Origin: a virus
Virus record (IMG/VR): IMGVR_UViG_3300027847_000003
Coordinates: 1-32,399 of that record
Strand: one strand, 5' to 3'
DNA length: 32,399 nt
Shown: one piece after another, positions 14,332 through 20,438 of the stretch
Numbering within the stretch: position 1 is the stretch's first letter
How the letters are laid out: each line of letters starts with the position of its first letter
Notes under the pieces: generated by a model
What the model was told of the DNA's origin: nothing
What the model saw: only the letters and a program-made list of their open reading frames with translations
Database searches by the model: none
Made by a program: the position numbers and the translations under genes

Positions 14332-14547
14332 CTAGAACTCATCGGTTCCTCCGTTCATCGCTTGCCGTGGTTCTGGCATCTCATGGCGCTCGGCCTCTAG
14401 CGTATCGAGGGCCGTAAACAACTCCTCAGCGCATTCCCGTTTCTGGCGTGATGAGTCAGTCCAGTAATGGGCATCGAAACTGGCGTCCTCTAGCCATTCC
14501 TTCGCCAGTTTCCGCAGCGGGTGTGGCGTCCCTGTCTGGTTACTCAT
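14332..14547 (-). CDS. Hypothetical helical protein (71 aa)
   Basis: Start chosen at ATG 14547 (MSNQTGTPHPLRKL), five bases after a GGGGGGAG ribosome site; a longer frame upstream overlaps another small gene and is not favoured. The product is charged and helical (AEELFTALDTLEAERHEM). It ends in TAG followed by an in-frame Cys-rich extension. Confidence 0.65.
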   Translation of the reverse strand: MSNQTGTPHPLRKLAKEWLEDASFDAHYWTDSSRQKRECAEELFTALDTLEAERHEMPEPRQAMNGGTDEF

Positions 14548-14644
14548 GTCTCCCCCCTCGTCTGGCCGGGTGTCGTCCTTCCCCGTATGAGGCGAGGGAT
14601 CCGCCAAGCTCTCGCGCTTTTTCCCCGGCCAGCCGAAACCTCAT
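14540..14644 (-). CDS. Micro-ORF (34 aa), basic
   Basis: The ATG overlaps the TGA of the upstream membrane peptide gene (ATGA), and the frame ends within the start region of the next gene. The product is basic, starting MRFRLAGEKARELGG. Only the junctions support it; the ribosome site is weak. Confidence 0.4.
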   Translation of the reverse strand: MRFRLAGEKARELGGSLASYGEGRHPARRGGRHE

Positions 14645-14772
14645 CGACACCGCACATCCCCCGCGCACGGCTGCCGATACGTACCCTCGACGTAGACCAC
14701 GGTCACGCCCCACAACAGCACCGCGCAGAGGGCAAAGGCTACCGCGCAGATCGCAAAGGCTAACACCCTCAC
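14641..14772 (-). CDS. Small membrane or secreted protein (43 aa)
   Basis: GTG at 14770-14772 overlaps the upstream TGA (GTGA). Residues 2-28 form one hydrophobic segment (LAFAICAVAFALCAVLLWGV), followed by a short tail with two Cys (QPCAGDVRC). It looks like a single-pass membrane protein, or a signal-anchored periplasmic peptide with a possible disulfide. Its function is unknown. Confidence 0.65.
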   Translation of the reverse strand: MRVLAFAICAVAFALCAVLLWGVTVVYVEGTYRQPCAGDVRCR

Positions 14773-14942
14773 GGCTTCGCCCCGTGCTCGGCCTCAAACC
14801 GCACCAAACACGCGCATTTCGTCAGCGTCGGCAGCGGAAACGACTTGCCCATATCCGCGTAGCCCGCCAGGTATCCCGAGCTGTTACAGACACCACAGGA
14901 CACGAAGATCGGGCGCTCGGGCGTGGGCTTACGCTTTGGCAT
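14769..14942 (-). CDS. Small zinc-binding-like protein with MPKRKPTPERPI leader (57 aa)
   Basis: Start at ATG 14942, behind a GGAGAAGG ribosome site and overlapping the previous stop by 14 bases. After the leader comes CGVCNSSGYLAGY and then KCACLVRFEAEHG, two Cys pairs that could bind zinc. The same 12-residue leader and the same 14-base overlap recur at 16206-16337 before a different body. Confidence 0.7.
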   Translation of the reverse strand: MPKRKPTPERPIFVSCGVCNSSGYLAGYADMGKSFPLPTLTKCACLVRFEAEHGAKP

Positions 14943-15093
14943 TCGCCTTCTCCGGTATCCACAGCACGCACTCCACATACGCCCCGCCCGGTACCCGCTT
15001 GACGTGCGCCGCGTTCTCCACGGACGCCTCCGTGATCTTCGCCAGCACCTTCCGGGCCTGCTCGCGGTAGAGATCGTGGGGATCGGGCGTCAC
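14929..15093 (-). CDS. Hypothetical protein (54 aa)
   Basis: GTG at 15091-15093 overlaps the upstream TGA (GTGA). The ribosome site (GAGGAAGGGGAAGG) is supplied by the codons of the upstream basic peptide's tail. The product is a short alpha/beta protein (DLYREQARKVLAKITEAS) ending EKANAKA, whose last codons overlap the next start. Confidence 0.65.
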   Translation of the reverse strand: MTPDPHDLYREQARKVLAKITEASVENAAHVKRVPGGAYVECVLWIPEKANAKA

Positions 15094-15209
15094 CCCTTCC
15101 CCTTCCTCGGCCGGGGCCGCTTCGCATTCAGACGGCAAGAATGGGTCTTCTTGTCGCTTGTGGCTTGGCCGCCCTTCCGACCGAGGGCGACAGCGTTTGG
15201 ATCCTTCAT
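15090..15209 (-). CDS. Basic micro-protein of the KDPNAVALG / CRLNAKRPRPRK family, copy a (39 aa)
   Basis: ATG at 15209 overlaps the TGA of the GNAT-like gene. The protein begins MKDPNAVALGRKGGQATSDK and ends in a very basic RPRPRK tail. A related peptide is fused to a winged-helix protein at 20674-21099, and a disrupted copy lies at 20581-20677. Here it is a separate gene whose stop overlaps the next start. It may bind nucleic acid; the function is unknown. Confidence 0.7.
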   Translation of the reverse strand: MKDPNAVALGRKGGQATSDKKTHSCRLNAKRPRPRKGKG

Positions 15210-15802
15210 GCTTTCGACTTTCGGTTTGACCATGCGAGTTTCCCTAATGACCCACGATCGATAAATCCTTCCGGCGCAGACACCAGAAACCCCGTTTCGA
15301 TGTCCCGGCAGTCCTCCCGCCGCTGGAATACTGGATCCGTCGCCAATTCCTCTGGACTGAATAGCAACACGCCGGGTCTCAGAAAATGATTCCAGATGTT
15401 TATCTTTCTCCCCCGCCGTGCCCCGCCATCTTTGACACCGACGCACACTAACCCAAGCGAGCGCCAAAACAGGTTGCTTTCCAAGTCTGCGGCACACTTC
15501 AGCCTCACCCTCGACGTATCCCACTGCTCCAACCCCCAGCCATACAACTGCGCCCCGTACACTCGGCGCCTAGCGTCATATTGGATGCACGCTTGCAGCA
15601 CATTCACGGCGTCAGTCTGATAGTCAAACAGTAAATACCCAAACGGGGCACCACCTAACCACCCCATGAACACACGTCCAGCCGTCACCCTCTCAGACAA
15701 CGCCATACTAGGGAGGAAACCTAGCGATTCCTTGTTCTTGCGCTGCAAGTCTGTGACATACGGTAATTCAGCCTCCGTAGCCACGGAAAACACTGGTGTC
15801 AT
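15206..15802 (-). CDS. GNAT-like acetyltransferase fold protein (198 aa)
   Basis: The order of elements fits a GNAT fold: an N-terminal helix (YVTDLQRKNKESLGF), a hydrophobic strand (PFGYLLFDYQ), a strand plus loop near the acetyl-CoA site (ACIQYDARRRVYGAQL), and a C-terminal helix-strand (ADLESNLFWRSLGLVCVG). Phage GNAT proteins of this kind are common in accessory regions; the substrate is unknown. The classic Q/R-x2-G-x-G/A loop is only partly preserved (RRRVYGA). The start is ATG at 15802. Confidence 0.65.
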   Translation of the reverse strand: MTPVFSVATEAELPYVTDLQRKNKESLGFLPSMALSERVTAGRVFMGWLGGAPFGYLLFDYQTDAVNVLQACIQYDARRRVYGAQLYGWGLEQWDTSRVRLKCAADLESNLFWRSLGLVCVGVKDGGARRGRKINIWNHFLRPGVLLFSPEELATDPVFQRREDCRDIETGFLVSAPEGFIDRGSLGKLAWSNRKSKA

Positions 15803-15806
15803 TTAC

Positions 15807-16160
15807 CTATTCAGTCCGCGCCCTGATCTCGCATCTCTCTTGGAAGGCGTCAAACTCATGGTTGGGATAATTACTGTCAAGGCTCGTCGGAGCATCTACC
15901 CCGTTCGGCGGGAGTGGCCTTGTCCCGTTCACCCACACGCTACGATCCATGAGGCGGAACCTATCGTCAGCAGCGTCATTGATGACCTCAACCCTGCGCC
16001 GAGAATTAACCCTGCTGAGTTTCTCCCCAGTCAACGCCCAACTAGACCACGAATGCCGCCCTTCATGCCCCTCCGCCTTGGTGCATCTGCGCTGGCACTC
16101 CATACGCCCCGAGAAGTCTCGCTCTCGTCCCTTGCAGCCGATCGCGTTTATGTTGTTCAT
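15807..16160 (-). CDS. Hypothetical protein with N-terminal Cys/His cluster (117 aa)
   Basis: The N-terminus (IGCKGRERDFSGRMECQRRC, then EGHEGRHSW) could bind a metal. The remainder is charged without a recognised domain. It is the first gene after the promoter at 16181-16209, with an AGGGGAT ribosome site. Confidence 0.7.
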   Translation of the reverse strand: MNNINAIGCKGRERDFSGRMECQRRCTKAEGHEGRHSWSSWALTGEKLSRVNSRRRVEVINDAADDRFRLMDRSVWVNGTRPLPPNGVDAPTSLDSNYPNHEFDAFQERCEIRARTE

Positions 16161-16180
16161 CTCTTAATCCCCTGACAACG

Positions 16181-16209
16181 ATCTTACCAAACCGCTCCGC
16201 TAATGTCAA
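16181..16209 (-). promoter_or_regulatory. Sigma70-type promoter, near-twin of the one at 21294
   Basis: TTGACA (16204-16209), a 17-base spacer and TAAGAT (16181-16186). The -35 contains the TGA stop of the preceding gene. The spacer begins TTAGC and contains AGCGGTT, as in the 21294-21322 promoter (about 22 of 25 bases shared up to the -10). The predicted start is about 14 bases before the ATG at 16160. Confidence 0.7.
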
Positions 16210-16337
16210 CCCCGCCCCTGCCCATACAACTTGGCCTCTCTCTGAGGGAGCTTGCGCCATTCCTTCTTGAGCCACGTCACCAGAAACTTGTCCATCAATT
16301 TGATCGGACGCTCGGGGGTGGGCTTACGCTTTGGCAC
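16206..16337 (-). CDS. Small protein with MPKRKPTPERPI leader and WLKKEWRK body (43 aa)
   Basis: Starts at GTG 16337, overlapping the upstream stop by 14 bases. Its leader matches that of the gene at 14769-14942. The body (FLVTWLKKEWRKLPQRE) resembles the C-terminal helix of the protein at 17724-18074 (TWLKREWRKTRR). It appears to be a mosaic of two modules found elsewhere in this genome. Confidence 0.6.
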   Translation of the reverse strand: MPKRKPTPERPIKLMDKFLVTWLKKEWRKLPQREAKLYGQGRG

Positions 16338-16464
16338 GCGTCCCCTTCGGCCTGCCGCCCTTCATTCCGTTCTTCCGTGCCGCCTCAGCCTTCGCCAAAC
16401 TCTTCGACCTGCCGCCCTTCACGGCGCCGAGTTTTCCGAGCGCGACCGCGTGGGGGTTCTTCAT
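16324..16464 (-). CDS. Basic micro-protein of the KNPHAVALG family, copy d (46 aa)
   Basis: ATG at 16464 overlaps the TGA of the upstream gene (ATGA). It begins MKNPHAVALGKLGAVKGGR and ends in repeated basic motifs (MKGGRPKGTRAKA). Short peptides with KNPHAVALG starts are widespread in phage and bacterial genomes but lack an assigned function. Its C-terminal codons overlap the next start in the same way as at 14929/14942. Confidence 0.7.
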   Translation of the reverse strand: MKNPHAVALGKLGAVKGGRSKSLAKAEAARKNGMKGGRPKGTRAKA

Positions 16465-16940
16465 GCCTGACTCCAGTAGCCGTAGACACAGCGCCCGCCT
16501 CCGAGTCGAACGTACGATCCGCTTGAGTCGTATGTGAAGGTGTCGCCTCGCTGTGGATCATGCGTGTCGTGGATCACGCCATCGATCACCGTCGTGTAGT
16601 GCTTTGAGACAGACACAATCAACCGGCCCATCGGCAACTCGCCATCGGACAGATGCACCGTGCAGCCCGTCCCGATACCCATCGTTGGCGTCCACGTCCA
16701 CCCCAGCGCAGCCATGTAATCCTTGAACCATTTACGCTTGGTATGCACGCCGTTGCTCGCGCCAGTCTTCGCTCGCGCCCCGCGTGTGACTCTCTCGCTC
16801 CGAGAGCCATGAGACAGCGCCGCATACACCACGTCGTAGGGCTGCTGCGTGGCGATAGCGACCGCCCGCGTGACGCAATCCCCACCCGCACCCCTGATAC
16901 CAGCCGCCGCCCGTCCACCGTCAGTGACATGTAATTCCAT
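16461..16940 (-). CDS. Putative papain/C39-like cysteine-peptidase fold protein (159 aa)
   Basis: Near the N-terminus GAGGDCVTRAVAIAT has the Gly-Asp-Cys plus helix typical of papain-like enzymes. A later KHYTTVIDGVIHDTHDP supplies a candidate His and Asp in the expected order. Phages carry related conserved proteins whose activity is untested as far as I know. The start chosen is ATG at 16940 rather than GTG at 16946, because the promoter at 16947-16975 places the transcript start on that ATG. The fold call is moderate and the activity inferred. Confidence 0.7.
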   Translation of the reverse strand: MELHVTDGGRAAAGIRGAGGDCVTRAVAIATQQPYDVVYAALSHGSRSERVTRGARAKTGASNGVHTKRKWFKDYMAALGWTWTPTMGIGTGCTVHLSDGELPMGRLIVSVSKHYTTVIDGVIHDTHDPQRGDTFTYDSSGSYVRLGGGRCVYGYWSQA

Positions 16941-16946
16941 GTCCAC

Positions 16947-16975
16947 AGCTTACCCTACCCGCGTTCGGTTGTCAA
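16947..16975 (-). promoter_or_regulatory. Sigma70-type promoter, apparently leaderless
   Basis: TTGACA (16970-16975), a 17-base spacer and TAAGCT (16947-16952). Seven bases beyond the -10 is the A of the ATG at 16940, so the transcript would have no leader. The promoter lies inside the 3' end of the small gene at 16950-17108. Confidence 0.6.
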
Positions 16976-17108
16976 GCACCATCGCCAGCGCCAACCGCTC
17001 AGCCTCAGCCCGTGTGTTTCCGGCGTCGAACTCCAGGATGGCGCTTCTCTCGGCCCAATCCTCTCGCTCTGCTTCGGTCAAATCATCCACAGTTACGCGC
17101 TCTTCCAC
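16950..17108 (-). CDS. Small acidic protein with AILEFDAG motif (52 aa)
   Basis: GTG at 17108 lies five bases after an AGGGAG ribosome site and overlaps the HNH gene by 16 bases. The motif LTEAEREDWAERSAILEFDA followed by RAEAERLAL is common to small phage and plasmid proteins, often as a helical segment appended to larger ones. Its role is unknown. A truncated relative lies just upstream of the HNH gene. Confidence 0.7.
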   Translation of the reverse strand: MEERVTVDDLTEAEREDWAERSAILEFDAGNTRAEAERLALAMVLDNRTRVG

Positions 17109-17680
17109 GATCTCCCTTTCACCACATTCAAGACCGTGCCAGCGCTAACACCTAACGTCCTAGCCAATGCTGAATACGAGCGCCCGCTCTTGTTATGGGG
17201 AATAACTGGAGTCGATCTGATAATTTCAACGTCTGCACGAGATAACCGTGAGGCACCCACCCGATCGCACGTCGCCTGTCTACGCTTCGCCACCATGTCT
17301 GCCGCATTGTCTTGAGTCGTGCCTTCAGATAAGTGAGCAATATTCACGCAGGACGGGTTATCACAGCTGTGCATAACCTGAAATCCATCGCGGATAGGTC
17401 TCCCAATTGCCAACGCCAACACCACGCGAGACACGATCTGTGTTTTGCCCTGATACCTCAGCCTCCCATACCCATCGGCTGATCGGCACCCCGTCCATTC
17501 CATACAACCGATAGGCGATAGAGTCGTCCGAGATTCAATATAAGTGAGCAGGTTTTCGCTATTACCCCTACGGCGCCTTGGCGTGAAATCTCCCCTCCAT
17601 TTCGCAGCGTTATAGCATTTCTGGCACATCCCCCTAGCGCAATAGGGCCGCGCCGGATGACAGTCGGGAGTATTTTTCAT
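17093..17680 (-). CDS. HNH homing-type endonuclease with C-terminal HTH (195 aa)
   Basis: An N-terminal Cys cluster (about 7-22) precedes an HNH core with VMHSCDNPSCVNIAHL (about 102-117), typical of free-standing phage homing nucleases. The C-terminal helix-turn-helix (SALARTLGVSAGTVLNVVKG, about 170-189) would recognise the target. ATG overlaps the TGA of a micro-ORF (ATGA). Its codon pattern is more AT-rich than its neighbours, consistent with mobility. It sits between two related fragments of an AILEFDAG-type gene. Confidence 0.88.
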   Translation of the reverse strand: MKNTPDCHPARPYCARGMCQKCYNAAKWRGDFTPRRRRGNSENLLTYIESRTTLSPIGCMEWTGCRSADGYGRLRYQGKTQIVSRVVLALAIGRPIRDGFQVMHSCDNPSCVNIAHLSEGTTQDNAADMVAKRRQATCDRVGASRLSRADVEIIRSTPVIPHNKSGRSYSALARTLGVSAGTVLNVVKGRSWKSA

Positions 17681-17727
17681 CCCCGTTCCTCGAAGTCGGC
17701 CCGCTGAGACTCGGTAAGAGTGATCAC
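17677..17727 (-). CDS. Micro-ORF, truncated relative of the AILEFDAG peptide (16 aa)
   Basis: GTG at 17727 overlaps the upstream TGA (GTGA), and its TGA overlaps the HNH ATG (ATGA). The peptide LTESQRADFEERG aligns with LTEAEREDWAERS of the gene at 16950-17108 and stops where that motif would go on to AILEFDAG. It looks like the stub left by insertion of the HNH gene, or a short coupling ORF. Confidence 0.45.
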   Translation of the reverse strand: MITLTESQRADFEERG

Positions 17728-18074
17728 AGCCCCGCCTCCCGCTTCATGGCCGCCAGCGTGTCCACGAGTTCGCATTGTGTCCGTCCCCCATGCTCAGGTG
17801 TGCCGTCCGGTAAACGGTGTGGACAGCGCCAGTCGGCAAAGGCCGGTTGGGGGGTTGCGCTTGTGCGCCGCGTCTTCCGCCATTCCCGCTTAAGCCACGT
17901 ATTCAGCGCCTTTTTCATGAGCCGGACGGGCTGCTTGGACGGGTTGGCCAGATACCACGCCAGCGCAACCGCCGCCTCCGCTTCCACGTCAAGCCCAGGA
18001 TACGCTGCGGCCCATTCGTCCGCCTGCTCCCTGTAGAGTGTCCAGGTGTTCCCGCCTCTTAACTGGAATTCCAT
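17724..18074 (-). CDS. Helical protein resembling the C-terminal domain of phage replication proteins (116 aa)
   Basis: Start at ATG 18074, five bases after AGGGGA; the frame is open for 106 more codons upstream but without protein-like character. Residues 1-60 (WTLYREQADEWAAAYPGLDV, then AVALAWYLANPSKQP) and TWLKREWRK match a helical domain usually attached to phage replication initiators or helicase loaders. Here it stands alone and ends with a Cys/His tail (RCPHRLPDGTPEHGGRTQC). A replication role is inferred; no catalytic motif is seen. Confidence 0.7.
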   Translation of the reverse strand: MEFQLRGGNTWTLYREQADEWAAAYPGLDVEAEAAVALAWYLANPSKQPVRLMKKALNTWLKREWRKTRRTSATPQPAFADWRCPHRLPDGTPEHGGRTQCELVDTLAAMKREAGL

Positions 18075-18156
18075 TGTTTCCCCTGTCTTGTACGTACTTG
18101 CCCCGGCAACCCCGCTCCTCAGCTCTCTCCCTTCCCTCTGGCATCCCACACCCGGC

Positions 18157-18174
18157 CCTAGAGTCTCGTCTAGG
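18157..18174. promoter_or_regulatory. Perfect inverted repeat (operator-like)
   Basis: CCTAGA and TCTAGG flank a six-base centre, about 85 bases before the start of the gene at 18074. It could be a repressor site or a small mRNA hairpin. Confidence 0.35.
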
Positions 18175-18460
18175 TCACAGCCGTCGAACACATGCCGTCG
18201 GTCGGTCGGTCGCGTCGTCGCACGATCACTGTCAGCCCACACACGCTGTTTTGGCAGCCCGATCCTGGCTGCCCCTCCTGGCGAGGCGTCGCACCCGGCG
18301 TAGTGAACTGCTCGGCACGTTTGGCGGTTTGTCCGCGCCCCGTGCCGAGAAGTGTCTGTTTGGAAAGTTTGGTATACTGGAGGCACTCGCATCGGCTGAC
18401 TTCCCAGAAAAGCCGATAGTGAGTAGGGCCGGATGATATTCAGTCCGCCGACCCATCCTC

Positions 18461-18488
18461 ATTATGCACACATCGGGCACGGTGTCAA
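18461..18488 (-). promoter_or_regulatory. Sigma70-type promoter
   Basis: TTGACA (18483-18488), a 16-base spacer and CATAAT (18461-18466). An ATG follows five bases later (18456) and opens a 74-codon frame of doubtful quality; the first convincing gene downstream starts at 18074. Confidence 0.55.
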
Positions 18489-18520
18489 GCCCGATACCCG
18501 ATCGCCCACCACGTCAGCTG

Positions 18521-18715
18521 TCATGTCTCCCCCTGTCGGCACGCCACGCACACCGGCCGCGCCCGCCACGCCCACACCCCGCACACCGCGCACGCCGTGA
18601 GGGACTTGGCACATTGCCGGTCGTCGTAACTCTCACGGCCAGCCGGGAGGCGCGATACAGGGCCGGGGCTTCCATTCACCAGCTCCCCTCCTGCGCCGTC
18701 CCGGCTGACAGTCAC
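18521..18715 (-). CDS. Small zinc-ribbon-like protein (64 aa)
   Basis: GTG at 18715 overlaps the TGA of the nuclease gene (GTGA). The C-terminal half has two Cys pairs (ACAVCGVWAWRARPVCVAC) suited to bind one zinc ion. The N-terminal half is Gly-rich and probably flexible. Its role is unknown. Confidence 0.6.
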   Translation of the reverse strand: MTVSRDGAGGELVNGSPGPVSRLPAGRESYDDRQCAKSLTACAVCGVWAWRARPVCVACRQGET

Positions 18716-18984
18716 AATGCCTCCACATCCGCCACCGACCGCACCACGGACACCGGCCAGCCCTGGAGCTGAAAGCGCACCTGCGACGGCCTAAGCTTGC
18801 CCTTGTCGGTCTTGACTTCGATCAGTGCCCAGCGGCCGTCAGCGGGCCTGTGGGCCAAAATATCCGGCACACCATGCCCACACATAGCAAGGGACTGGCA
18901 CAGCCAACCACGGGCACGCAGGGCGGCCACAACGATAGGCTGCACAGTGTCGATCTTGGCCCGTTGGCGTGGACTCACCGGCAC
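18712..18984 (-). CDS. VRR-NUC-type nuclease (90 aa)
   Basis: This minimal PD-(D/E)XK nuclease shows GVPDILAH and WALIEVKTDKGKLRPSQ, the D...E-x-K signature of the VRR-NUC family, with the usual Gln/Arg helix following (RPSQVRFQ). Stand-alone phage versions are thought to process branched DNA. The start is GTG at 18984. It lies near the methyltransferase and HNH genes, in the DNA-processing part of the genome. Confidence 0.85.
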   Translation of the reverse strand: MPVSPRQRAKIDTVQPIVVAALRARGWLCQSLAMCGHGVPDILAHRPADGRWALIEVKTDKGKLRPSQVRFQLQGWPVSVVRSVADVEAL

Positions 18985-19157
18985 ACCTCAAACTCGCTGA
19001 TCCGCCCCTGCATGGTCGCCACTTGCAGGCTCAGCTCGAGTAAGTCCGCGGCCACCGCACGTTCGGCCAGGGTGCGCGTATCCCAGCGGCCCATCAAGCA
19101 CCCCGCGCTAAAGGCTGAGACGAGGCACAACACGGCAAAGGCTATTCGGGTCTTCAT
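18975..19157 (-). CDS. Small lipoprotein-like or membrane protein (60 aa)
   Basis: ATG at 19157 overlaps the methyltransferase TGA (ATGA). The N-terminus (MKTRIAFAVLCLVSAFSAGC) has a Lys/Arg start, a hydrophobic core and a lipobox-like FSAGC, followed by a helical segment (LLELSLQVATMQGRISEFE). It could be a lipoprotein, possibly spanin-like, or a simple membrane anchor. A spanin role is speculative because it lies far from the lysis genes. Confidence 0.65.
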   Translation of the reverse strand: MKTRIAFAVLCLVSAFSAGCLMGRWDTRTLAERAVAADLLELSLQVATMQGRISEFEVCR

Positions 19158-19861
19158 GCGGACGCACCGAATAGATCGAGCGCACCTTGCTGGAGCCTCC
19201 GGGCCGCGATCTCGCAGTACTTCTCCTCGATCTCGATGCCGATGCACTTACGGCCGAGGCGCTTGGCGGCGACGAGAGTTGTGCCGCTGCCCATGAACGG
19301 ATCGAGGATCGTGTCGCCGCTGTCGCTGAAGTCTGACACCAGTGACGCCATCAGCCCTTCCGGCTTCGGTGTCGGATGGTCTGGGCGCGTTGCTCCCTTG
19401 TCTGGTAGAAACCTCCAAATTCCAGCCCCTCCACCTCTGTTCCACTTCTTGCGACCGGGGTTGTGCATGATCGCAATACCCTCGACAGCCTGACCCGGCC
19501 GGTCTCCTGTGATTTGAGGAGACGGTGCGATCTTGTCCCAGACTCCCGCTCTCACCCATGCGCCACCAGCAGCGGCAGCATACGCGCCCAGTTGCTCTAA
19601 CGCACAAAACGCGATCACCCAACGCTGGCTCAGAGCCAACAGTGCCAGCGTCACACCTTGCACGTCATCCAAACATGAAAACGACACCCCAGAATCCTTA
19701 GACGATTGCACGCTCGCGGCTACAGTGATCGCTCCCCTGTGCGTCTTCGCGTCATACGGCGGATCAGTCAGCACGAGATCAACCTTCGGCAGTGTCGGCA
19801 ATATCTCGCGGCAGTCGCCGTGGTAGATCACTATCCCGTCCTGCTCGTAATACGGCGTCAT
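19154..19861 (-). CDS. DNA methyltransferase, N4/N6 amino type (235 aa)
   Basis: The catalytic motif DPPY (residues 33-36) precedes the AdoMet-binding motif DPFMGSGTT (187-195), the order of beta-class amino methyltransferases. HPTPKPEGL is a typical motif X neighbour. The N-terminus (VIYHGDCREILPTLP) is characteristic of the family. No cognate restriction enzyme is evident, so it probably protects phage DNA from host restriction. ATG overlaps the TGA of the HNH gene. Confidence 0.9.
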   Translation of the reverse strand: MTPYYEQDGIVIYHGDCREILPTLPKVDLVLTDPPYDAKTHRGAITVAASVQSSKDSGVSFSCLDDVQGVTLALLALSQRWVIAFCALEQLGAYAAAAGGAWVRAGVWDKIAPSPQITGDRPGQAVEGIAIMHNPGRKKWNRGGGAGIWRFLPDKGATRPDHPTPKPEGLMASLVSDFSDSGDTILDPFMGSGTTLVAAKRLGRKCIGIEIEEKYCEIAARRLQQGALDLFGASA

Positions 19862-20238
19862 CGGGTGCGCCTATACACGTCAGTCCAGCGCGGCTCCGCG
19901 TCCCCGACCCGCTCGATCCGCCCGCCCACGCCATGCACGAGGGCATGATGGGAGTCGCACAATATCTGCTTCGCGTCCATCTCCGCCGACGCCCCCCGGC
20001 CACGCTTCCCCCGGCCCCATATCATGTGGTGGCAATGGATCGCTCGCTTCCCACACCGCTCGCGGAAGGTGGCCGTGGTGTTGTCCAGGTTCGTCGCCGT
20101 GTTCACCGTCTCGATCACGGCCTCACACTGGCCCCCTGAGCGCGTGAGCGCGAGGCCCGACTGTGCCCGGTCGTAGGCTGCTGACGCCCGCTTGCGCTTC
20201 GCTCGGTCTTTAGTGGCGGTGGGCTTCGGGAACATCAT
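19858..20238 (-). CDS. HNH endonuclease-like protein (126 aa)
   Basis: The C-terminal half shows HCHHMIWGRGKRGRG followed by KQILCDSHHALVHG, an HNH pattern with flanking Cys. The N-terminus is basic. ATG at 20238 overlaps the upstream TGA. It lies directly upstream of the methyltransferase, so a restriction-modification or recombination role is possible, as is a homing nuclease. Confidence 0.75.
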   Translation of the reverse strand: MMFPKPTATKDRAKRKRASAAYDRAQSGLALTRSGGQCEAVIETVNTATNLDNTTATFRERCGKRAIHCHHMIWGRGKRGRGASAEMDAKQILCDSHHALVHGVGGRIERVGDAEPRWTDVYRRTR

Positions 20239-20438
20239 GACGACGCGATCCGCGTCTGCCTCACCCGATCCGCCGCCGTCTCGACCGTGCTATGCCGCAC
20301 GACTTCAGACGCCTGATCCGCCTCCGTCCGCGCTTCCCACTCCCGGAACCGCTCAGCCTTCCGATAGCTGAATATGTCCAGGTTCTCAGGCGGGGGAAAC
20401 TCTACCCGCGTGAGACGCGGCGGAAACGGGCCTACCAT
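20235..20438 (-). CDS. Hypothetical protein (67 aa)
   Basis: Starts MVGPFPPRLTRVEFPPPENL, then becomes a charged helix (ERFREWEARTEADQASEVV). The start overlaps the previous gene by seven bases and the stop overlaps the HNH ATG. No family recognised. Confidence 0.65.
   Translation of the reverse strand: MVGPFPPRLTRVEFPPPENLDIFSYRKAERFREWEARTEADQASEVVRHSTVETAADRVRQTRIASS

Larger units (their letters stand above)
18075..18520. other. Mostly noncoding leader region
   Basis: No convincing gene fills this 446-bp stretch. It contains the promoter at 18461-18488, an inverted repeat CCTAGA/TCTAGG (18157-18174), a 7-bp stem ATCGGCT/AGCCGAT (18391-18417) and a plus-strand extended -10 (TGGTATACT, 18370-18378). 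Frames that remain open here have low-complexity, shadow-like products. A regulatory leader for the gene at 18074, or an origin, is possible. Confidence 0.55.

Noticed and set aside
16063-16275. 70-codon minus-strand frame overlapping the 16206-16337 gene and the gene at 15807
   Set aside because: It crosses the promoter and two better-supported genes in another frame.
18075-18392. N-terminal extension of the gene at 17724 to 222 residues
   Set aside because: The extension is low quality, while ATG at 18074 has a good ribosome site and begins the recognisable domain.
18232-18480. 82-codon minus-strand frame downstream of the 18461 promoter
   Set aside because: Basic, Arg/Ser-rich shadow-like composition, poor start context and no recognisable fold; the ATG lies five bases after the -10, too close for a clear leaderless start.
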